Shown: piece by piece, positions 58,088-64,000 of the stretch
Position numbering within the stretch: position 1 is the first letter of the stretch
Layout: each line of letters starts with the position of its first letter
Source: Gardnerella vaginalis
GTDB taxonomy: Bacteria; Actinomycetota; Actinomycetes; Actinomycetales; Bifidobacteriaceae
DNA: 64,000 bases
Assembly (NCBI RefSeq): GCF_001546485.1
Contig: NZ_KQ956830.1
Location: forward strand, 141,336 to 205,335
Reading direction: 5' to 3'
The notes under the pieces: generated by a model
Database searches by the model: none
Seen by the model: the letters and a program-made list of their open reading frames with translations, nothing else
What the model was told of the DNA's origin: nothing
Made by a program: the position numbers and the translations under genes

Positions 58088-58795
58088 GTGCGAATTATTG
58101 TTGCAGATTGTAGTGCCGAGTATACAGGCCGATTAAATGCTATGCTCCCATTGGCTAAACGTGTTTTGCTTATTAAGGCAGATGGTAGCGTATTGATTTT
58201 TTCAGAGCTTGGTGCATATAAGCCGCTTAATTGGATGGTTGCTCCCTGTACTATGCGCATTCTTCAAAAAGAAAATGGTACCGATGCTGCTTCCAATGAG
58301 GTTGCTGATGGCTGTGTTCTACGTGTTACTGCTGTAAAAAGTGATGATTTGCTTAAAATCTCTTTGGCGCATATATATAGTGATAGTACTTATGACTTGG
58401 GTGAAGATCCTGGCTTAGTGAAAGATGGCGTTGAGGAGCATTTGCAGCGTTATTTAGCTGAGCAGATTGAGCGTATTGGAGATGGTGCTAAGCTAGTTCG
58501 TCGAGAGTATCCAACCGCAATAGGTCCGGTAGATATTATGGCTCAAGATGCAAATGGCGTACATGTGGCTATTGAGATTAAACGCCATGGGGGTATTGAT
58601 GGTGTAGAGCAGCTTACTCGCTATTGTGAGTTGCTTAATCGTGATCCGTTACTTAAGCCTGTTCGTGGTATTTTTGCGGCGCAAACGATTAGCCCGCAGG
58701 CACGAGTTTTGGCTGAAGACCGCGGTTTTACTTGCCTCATTCTTGACTATGACGATATGCGTGGTGTAGAGTCTGATGCTCTTCGTCTGTTTTAA
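58088..58795 (+). CDS. nucS: mismatch-specific endonuclease NucS/EndoMS
   Basis: The 235-residue protein begins VRIIVADCSAEYTGRLNAML as actinobacterial NucS does. The C-terminal PD-(D/E)xK nuclease shows VDIMAQDANGVHVAIEIKRH (Asp then Glu-x-Lys) and GVEQLTRYCELL. NucS cuts both strands at mismatches and gives mutS/mutL-free mismatch repair in Actinobacteria. The last residues lack an evident clamp-binding motif, though ESDALRLF could serve. The start is GTG 58088. A palindromic terminator follows 30 bp on. Confidence 0.95.
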   Translation: MRIIVADCSAEYTGRLNAMLPLAKRVLLIKADGSVLIFSELGAYKPLNWMVAPCTMRILQKENGTDAASNEVADGCVLRVTAVKSDDLLKISLAHIYSDSTYDLGEDPGLVKDGVEEHLQRYLAEQIERIGDGAKLVRREYPTAIGPVDIMAQDANGVHVAIEIKRHGGIDGVEQLTRYCELLNRDPLLKPVRGIFAAQTISPQARVLAEDRGFTCLILDYDDMRGVESDALRLF

Positions 58796-58825
58796 GGCAG
58801 ATTAGTTATACAAAGGTAATCTATG

Positions 58826-58851
58826 CAGAAGCCCCTCTAGAGGGGCTTCTG
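58826..58851. terminator. perfect 26-bp palindromic terminator between nucS and the FKBP gene
   Basis: CAGAAGCCCC (58826-58835) and GGGGCTTCTG (58842-58851) flank TCTAGA; the whole 26 bp is a perfect palindrome. T-rich sequence follows a few bases on. It lies between convergent genes. Confidence 0.85.
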
Positions 58852-58954
58852 TTGATTATTTTTAGTAAGCTAGTAGCTTATTATTGTTTTCTTATTGAGT
58901 TATTCCAAATTATTTTTATGCACTTACGGTATGCGCACGTGCATAATTATTTGC

Positions 58955-59938
58955 TCACGAAGCGTAGAGGATATCTACAACGAAGTACAGTGTAGAGTTA
59001 GCAGGAATTGACACATTTCCTTGCGCATCCTTCTTCTCTTCGCTGCCATAGCCCTCATTTGGTGGAATAACAAGCAGTACTTGTGAACCGACCTTTTTGC
59101 CAGTCAGACCTTTAGTCCAGCCAGAAATCACTTGACCTGCAAGTGAGAAGTTGATAGGCATGCCTCGAGTCCATGAGGAATCAAATTGATGTAGTTTGCC
59201 ATCTTTATCGAGAGTCCAGCCGGTATAATGCACGGAAACTGTGCTATTTTCAGGTACTTTCTTTCCAGTGCCTTCAATAACAGTTTGTGAAACTAATTTT
59301 CCATTTGGCTTGTAGCCATTCAAATCAAGCGAAGGCTTGCCTGAAGCATCACGCGTAACTTTTGGCAATTGCGCAGGAATATTAGTTACTTCTTTACCTG
59401 TGGCGCGAGTTAACGATTTTTCGCGAGATACTAGTGTCAGTACCATAACATACGCAGGATTCTTGCCGCTAGCACTGATGCCAAATGCGATAGTAGTGTT
59501 AATCCTCTTACCTTTAAGCAGTGCATAGTATGGACGACTTGTTGTTTTCTTATTGATGGAAATAGAGCAATCAGTGCGATTTTCTTTCCAAGTATTCAGC
59601 AGCTCTTTACCGTCTTTAGCGGAAAGCACGATACCTTGTGAGCATACACGATCGCCTTCTTGAATAACATCGCCATTGCCTCGTTGCAAAATAGCATATG
59701 TATTCTTTTTCACATCTAACGGTGTTTGTAGCTTAACATCTGGTTTTTTCCCAAGTTCACCAGAGGCGCTCACGCCTTTCAGTAGCTGCATGCCTACTTT
59801 TTGAGCATTTTCATCGGCTGCGCCTTCATTGTTGTTGTTACCGCAGGAAGATAATCCTACGCATAATGCTATGGCGCTCATAACGGCAAAAGCGCGCATT
59901 ACCAGTGGTTTTTGTTTAAAAATTGTGATTTTTTGCAT
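58955..59938 (-). CDS. FKBP-type peptidyl-prolyl isomerase lipoprotein
   Basis: The 327-residue protein has a signal peptide with lipobox GLSSC near residues 28-32, so it is anchored outside the membrane. The C-terminal domain (about 215-327) is FKBP, with STVSVHYTGWTLDKDGKLHQFDSSW, reduced here to the motif VHYTGW, then FSLAGQVISGWTKGL and VLLVIPPNEGYG. The region before it (45-205) may be a second, degenerate FKBP fold. It should assist folding of secreted proteins. ATG 59936 or the later ATG (MRAFAVM) may be used. Confidence 0.92.
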   Translation of the reverse strand: MQKITIFKQKPLVMRAFAVMSAIALCVGLSSCGNNNNEGAADENAQKVGMQLLKGVSASGELGKKPDVKLQTPLDVKKNTYAILQRGNGDVIQEGDRVCSQGIVLSAKDGKELLNTWKENRTDCSISINKKTTSRPYYALLKGKRINTTIAFGISASGKNPAYVMVLTLVSREKSLTRATGKEVTNIPAQLPKVTRDASGKPSLDLNGYKPNGKLVSQTVIEGTGKKVPENSTVSVHYTGWTLDKDGKLHQFDSSWTRGMPINFSLAGQVISGWTKGLTGKKVGSQVLLVIPPNEGYGSEEKKDAQGNVSIPANSTLYFVVDILYAS

Positions 59939-60058
59939 AAGACTACACTACAGCCTGATATTGATTTTGAAGCAAATTCTGCAACTGGTATAGAAAGACT
60001 GTAGAATGGTATTGCTATGACGATTATTGATAATACGTCTGACTTAGAAGGACAACCA

Positions 60059-61819
60059 ATGCGACTATCAGTGCAACGATTTACTCTGCGCGGTACTATT
60101 ATGCGCGGTATTGTAGCTCCATTTTTTGCTGTACTTGCTGCGTTAAGTATTATTTTTGGTGTTGCTAATGCAACTTTTTGGAAGCCGAGCAATGTAGTTA
60201 TTGCATATGCACAAGTGTCTGGGACGCGTTACATTGTTACTGATCCTGGCGTTTTGAATTTAGTTGATAGTCGTGTACATGTTAGTGTTGCCGCTTTGCA
60301 TACGCGCAGACCTATCTGTGTTGCGGTAGGTTTAATAAAAGATGTTCGTGGCTGGGTTGCGGGCAATTCTGTGCAACGAATTACTGGTTTGCGTGATTGG
60401 AATAATCTTTCTGTAGAAGAAATGTCGAGTAAAGATTCGATGCAAAATGATACATCTACGGAGAGTAAAGATGCTAATGTGAAGTTCCAACAGTCTGATT
60501 TGTGGCCTACGGCTACATGTCAGCTCGGTTTGGCAAAGCTGGCAATAAATACTGCAGATTATGTGCAATCATCAGGATCTGCATCATACGATAACGCAGT
60601 TGCAGAAGGTGCTGTTGATCAATCTGCAAAACGTACTCGTAAAAATTCAAATCGTCATACTGCGCGATCTGCATCATTGCGTTCGCAAGCAGCTCGACGC
60701 GTATTACTAATTGATTTAGGGAATAATACGCCGGAAGCTTCCATAGAATTGCGTTGGCGTCGCCATCAGGTTCCTGATTTTGCGACACCTTTATACTTCA
60801 TGGGCGGACTTTTTGCTGTGCTAGCTTTGCTTGCTGCGACTATTTTTGCCATGGCTCCGCACCGACGTCGTAATCAACAATTGGCTGCAAGTAGTTCAGG
60901 TATATTAGCTGTAAAGCCTGAGGTTCGTGAGGAAGTGACATTTGCTGAAGCCTTTGCTGGAACTATGTCAGGTATATTCGAGCGTAAGAATCACAAGAAG
61001 TCTACAGGCTCGCATGCACGGCATGGTTCTCGTACGGGACGTCGTAAAAATTTGTTTGAAAATCAGAGCGACAATAGCGAGAAAACTTATGATACGCAAC
61101 AAACGCGTACGGCAGTTGCGTCAACAGCAGTTTCACCCACTGATTCGTTAGCGGAAACTGCTGTTATTTCGCGCGATGATATGCTTGCTTTTGCTGCGCG
61201 TTTTATGCAACAACATAATTCGGATCCACTGGTGGAGGCAGCTCATGTGCCTGACAATACGGGGGAGGGGTTTAAGAATTCTTCTAATACGCACGATGCT
61301 CCTCATGTTAGTGCGTCTCAAAGTGACTCCCGTGAGCATAATACAAATAAGTTGGGAGAATCATCTTCACCGAAACTCCAACATAATGATGCTCATGCTA
61401 AGAAGAATGAGCAGACGCAATCAAATAAGCGGCAGCGTGATAAACAAGCGCAGTCAAATAATCAAAATCGTCGAAATAAGCAAAATAATAAATCTAAAAT
61501 CAATAGATTTGCACAACAGAACGATGCGCAGCAACTGAAACAGAAACGGCATCATCGCTTAGAACAAATTCAATCATCTCATAACAATGATGGCAGTAAC
61601 AGGGAATCTGCTAAACAAAAATTACATAATGATGAAGTTGTTCACAAAAATGAAGCAAATAAACGTCAATCTATATCTAAAAATAGTAATACTAAACAAT
61701 CGCGCGTAAATCGTAATGGTTATCGAGGTAATGGCAACAGCAATAATCGTTACCGCAAAAGTGGCAAGGGTTATCGAGGTAATTCGTCGAACGAGCGAGG
61801 GAATGGGCGCAATGCGTAA
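60059..61819 (+). CDS. hypothetical membrane protein with low-complexity C-terminal tail
   Basis: The 586-residue protein has a membrane segment near residues 15-38, an outer domain of about 200 residues, a second membrane segment near 245-268 and a long cytoplasmic tail. The last 200 residues are rich in Asn, Lys, Arg, Gln and His, and end in Gly/Asn/Arg repeats (YRGNGNSNNRYRKSGKGYRG), like RNA-binding RGG-type tails. ATG 60059 is chosen because AGAAGGA lies 6 nt upstream; the frame is open to 60017. It overlaps the lipoprotein gene by 8 bp. I do not recognise a family. Confidence 0.78.
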   Translation: MRLSVQRFTLRGTIMRGIVAPFFAVLAALSIIFGVANATFWKPSNVVIAYAQVSGTRYIVTDPGVLNLVDSRVHVSVAALHTRRPICVAVGLIKDVRGWVAGNSVQRITGLRDWNNLSVEEMSSKDSMQNDTSTESKDANVKFQQSDLWPTATCQLGLAKLAINTADYVQSSGSASYDNAVAEGAVDQSAKRTRKNSNRHTARSASLRSQAARRVLLIDLGNNTPEASIELRWRRHQVPDFATPLYFMGGLFAVLALLAATIFAMAPHRRRNQQLAASSSGILAVKPEVREEVTFAEAFAGTMSGIFERKNHKKSTGSHARHGSRTGRRKNLFENQSDNSEKTYDTQQTRTAVASTAVSPTDSLAETAVISRDDMLAFAARFMQQHNSDPLVEAAHVPDNTGEGFKNSSNTHDAPHVSASQSDSREHNTNKLGESSSPKLQHNDAHAKKNEQTQSNKRQRDKQAQSNNQNRRNKQNNKSKINRFAQQNDAQQLKQKRHHRLEQIQSSHNNDGSNRESAKQKLHNDEVVHKNEANKRQSISKNSNTKQSRVNRNGYRGNGNSNNRYRKSGKGYRGNSSNERGNGRNA

Positions 61820-62867
61820 TATGAATATTGATATCAGTAGGGCTAATTCTGGTAAAACTCAGCGTGCATGGCGCATTGCAGTTGCGTTTGTTGCAAGTGC
61901 GGTATCTGTTGTTATGGTTGCGAGCTTATCCGCTTGCGATGGACAAGTGCCAAAACCGGCAGAAGTTCGTAGCAGTCAGGAACTACCTAATGTGACGATG
62001 TTGCAAGAAAAAGATATTCGTCTTGGTTTACTTCGCGCATTGGAACAAGCTAATGATGAAAAAAATATAAATGCTCTACAGCACGTAGTATCTGGCCCAG
62101 CTCTTGATGTTCGTACAAGTGAACTAACTATTGCGAGTAAAACTGGGAAATTAGATCCTAAAACTGTTATACCGCGTGAAGCTGCGCAAACAATTGTTCC
62201 AACTAATGCAGCATGGCCGCGCGATTTGATGACGATTACTACTACTACAAAAGATCAGCAATCTAAACGTTTGCTAGTTTTGCGACAGCAGCGTGCGCGC
62301 TCAAATTACAAACTTTGGGCGGTTGCGCGTTTGTTCCCTGGTGTGCATCTTCCTAAATTTGCTGTGCCAAGCATTGGTTCATTAATGGGTAAAGTCAACG
62401 ACACTGGTTTAGTTATGACTCCAGAAGAAGCAGTAACGGCGTATGCGGACGTTTTGCAGCACGGTAATGAAAGTAAGTATGCCAAATATTTTGCTGATGA
62501 CTATTTGCGGCAGAAGTTATCTGAACTTTCTAAGGCAGTACAAGTTGGCATGGAGCGCAATAAAGGTTCGCAAGAGCAAGTATTTACTCCGGAATTACAG
62601 CAAATCAGTGTTATGCGCTCAAGTGATGGCAGTGATTTGGTTGTAGCACGAATTAATTCTGTGTGGACGCGTGCTGCTGGGGAGGGGCGTGAATCTCGCC
62701 CAGCTTCCGATGAAGAAAAAGCATTGTTTGGAGATAATAAAGCGAAGAGCACTATGCGTGTAACGTATGTCAATGTTATTGCATTAGTGGTGCCTCCTGC
62801 TGGCTCGCATATGAAAATTACGCCGGTTGGTGCTGAACGTCAGCCTATTAAAGTAGAAGCATTGTAA
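61812..62867 (+). CDS. hypothetical lipoprotein
   Basis: The 351-residue protein has an N-terminal hydrophobic segment (residues 22-40) ending in the lipobox SLSAC, followed by DGQVPKPAEVRSS. The mature part contains MTPEEAVTAYADVLQHGNES, like actinobacterial secreted proteins coupled to a membrane partner. ATG 61812 is inside the previous gene (8-bp overlap) with GAGGGAATGGG before it. The previous membrane protein and this lipoprotein probably work together at the cell surface; role unknown. Confidence 0.8.
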   Translation: MRNMNIDISRANSGKTQRAWRIAVAFVASAVSVVMVASLSACDGQVPKPAEVRSSQELPNVTMLQEKDIRLGLLRALEQANDEKNINALQHVVSGPALDVRTSELTIASKTGKLDPKTVIPREAAQTIVPTNAAWPRDLMTITTTTKDQQSKRLLVLRQQRARSNYKLWAVARLFPGVHLPKFAVPSIGSLMGKVNDTGLVMTPEEAVTAYADVLQHGNESKYAKYFADDYLRQKLSELSKAVQVGMERNKGSQEQVFTPELQQISVMRSSDGSDLVVARINSVWTRAAGEGRESRPASDEEKALFGDNKAKSTMRVTYVNVIALVVPPAGSHMKITPVGAERQPIKVEAL

Positions 62868-62912
62868 ATTGTTTATAAGCGTAATATAAACGCTAAGGAA
62901 AGAGGCAGTAAA

Positions 62913-63935
62913 ATGGTGAAGACTCAGGGGCAAATGAATCCCGGCGGATTCTCGCTAGCTGGAGCAGTAGATTTAGAAGGTGTAAAACGTCGAGTGGAAG
63001 CTCAAGCTAAGCAGGCTGCAAAAGCTGCGGCTTCTACGGATGGGGTTTCCTCTGCGCCACAAGCAGGTGGCTATGTTATTGATGTCAATGAGCAGTCTTT
63101 CCAAGCAATGGTTCAAACTTCTGTAAGTTTTCCAATTGTTTTATTGCTTTGGCAATCGCAGGATGAAGCTTCTTACGATGTTGCACAGCGGTTAGCTGAT
63201 GCTGTTAATGCGCTTGATGGGCGTATGCAGCTAGCTCGTATTGATGCTGATGAAAGTCCTACTGTTGCTCAGGCTCTTCGAGCACAGCAACTTCCTGCAG
63301 TGTATGGATTAATTGGTGGTCGTCCTATGCCGATTGCTCAAGGTTTGCCAAGTGAAGATGAGGTGCAGCAAATTTGTGACGCAATTCTTCCGCAATTGGT
63401 ACAAGTTGCCGAACGTTCTGGTGTTGCTGGTACTGCGCCTTTTGTGGAGCAATCTCATCATGAAGATACTCAAAAAGATGTTCAGAGCAATGCTCAATCT
63501 TCATCTCAAGAGTCTCCTCAAATTCCTGCTGCACATGAGCAGGCGCATACGTTGGCTATGCAAGGTGATTATGCTGGTGCGGCTCGCGAATATGCGAAAA
63601 TAATGGAATCTGATCCACATGATGTGCTTGCTGCTCGTGAACATGCTAAAGCTTTGTTGCTTGCGCGTAACGTCAGTACTGATGTGGCGGCAGTTCGCAA
63701 GACTGCAGGAGATAATCCCAATGATGTTGAAGCACAGCTTGCTGTGGCTGATGTGGATATGATTGATGGTCATATTGACGATGCGTTTGGTCGTCTGCTT
63801 GATTTTTTGGCAAGTGGTCATCGTGCAGATGTCGAAGTTATTCGTGCGCGTATGCTTGAGTATTTTGCTATGCTTCCTGGTGATGATGAGCGCCTTGCGC
63901 GTGCTCGTCGTCGTCTTGCAATTCTTCTTTATTGA
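62913..63935 (+). CDS. YbbN/CnoX-like thioredoxin-fold and TPR protein
   Basis: The 340-residue protein has a variable N-terminal 45 residues, a thioredoxin-like domain (about 50-160) and a C-terminal helical TPR-like region (about 205-335). The active-site loop reads LLLWQSQDEASYDVA, so both CxxC cysteines are absent, while the cis-Pro region LRAQQLPAVYGLIGG is kept. CnoX/YbbN proteins hand clients to chaperones. AGGAAAGAGG precedes ATG 62913. Confidence 0.88.
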   Translation: MVKTQGQMNPGGFSLAGAVDLEGVKRRVEAQAKQAAKAAASTDGVSSAPQAGGYVIDVNEQSFQAMVQTSVSFPIVLLLWQSQDEASYDVAQRLADAVNALDGRMQLARIDADESPTVAQALRAQQLPAVYGLIGGRPMPIAQGLPSEDEVQQICDAILPQLVQVAERSGVAGTAPFVEQSHHEDTQKDVQSNAQSSSQESPQIPAAHEQAHTLAMQGDYAGAAREYAKIMESDPHDVLAAREHAKALLLARNVSTDVAAVRKTAGDNPNDVEAQLAVADVDMIDGHIDDAFGRLLDFLASGHRADVEVIRARMLEYFAMLPGDDERLARARRRLAILLY

Positions 63936-64000
63936 TTATTGTGCGGTGTGCACATTTTGGGGAATAACCGGGTTATAGGCCAAAAAGTGTGTAAGAAATC

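Overview
This window looks like the chromosome of a low-GC Bifidobacteriaceae member, almost certainly a Gardnerella species (G. vaginalis group). The decisive marker is a complete cholesterol-dependent cytolysin on the minus strand at 22792-24342. It has the vaginolysin form of the undecapeptide (EKTGLVWEPWR, proline at residue 480) and the Y-x-Y-x14-R-S signature of CD59-binding toxins. The rest fits an actinobacterium: NucS/EndoMS endonuclease, DUF2469, DUF5701, an HspR-type HAIR operator before clpB, Rho with an Arg/Asp-rich insertion, and a Tad pilus locus of actinobacterial type. I saw no rRNA, tRNA, CRISPR array, insertion sequence or prophage.

Layout. 1-6 kb: a partial conserved gene, a Nudix/histidine-phosphatase fusion and ppk, all on the minus strand, interrupted by an opposite-strand DUF4143 AAA ATPase preceded by two separate short-repeat arrays. 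6-10.8 kb: a probable structured non-coding RNA, a GlpF-type channel, GluQ, a small HTH protein, YggS and an FAH-family hydrolase. 10.8-17.3 kb: clpB with its operator, then an accessory ABC operon headed by an unlisted 42-residue peptide gene. 17.4-22.6 kb: rmuC, a phosphoribosyltransferase-like protein with a cysteine-rich repeat tail, a SpoU methylase and an ABC exporter. 22.8-24.3 kb: vaginolysin. 24.9-28.2 kb: gatCAB. 28.5-38.9 kb: an acetyltransferase, DUF2469, a flavoprotein, rho, an aminotransferase, an Lrp regulator, chorismate mutase, fba and purA. 39-41.3 kb: paired FluC subunits and a ClC transporter. 41.5-46.2 kb: Tad pilus locus. 46.3-52.1 kb: dnaX-recR and split aspartokinase-asd. 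52.3-64 kb: DUF5701, a MacB/FtsX-type ABC system, an amino-acid permease, nucS, an FKBP lipoprotein, two envelope proteins and a YbbN-like protein.

Functional links: gatCAB makes Gln-tRNA(Gln) and/or Asn-tRNA(Asn) by transamidation. The split aspartokinase and asd start the Asp-family amino-acid pathway. dnaX-recR and nucS serve replication and repair. The Tad genes build a thin pilus, although no prepilin peptidase is in view. The strongest candidates for undescribed biology are (i) ten helically phased copies of an 11-bp motif plus three exact 33-bp-spaced repeats before the DUF4143 ATPase, (ii) a structured RNA near 6390-6563, (iii) the peptide-ABC operon at 14 kb with a palindrome against its start codon, and (iv) the Cys-rich tail at 19.4 kb. 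All calls come from reading the sequence; no database search was run.
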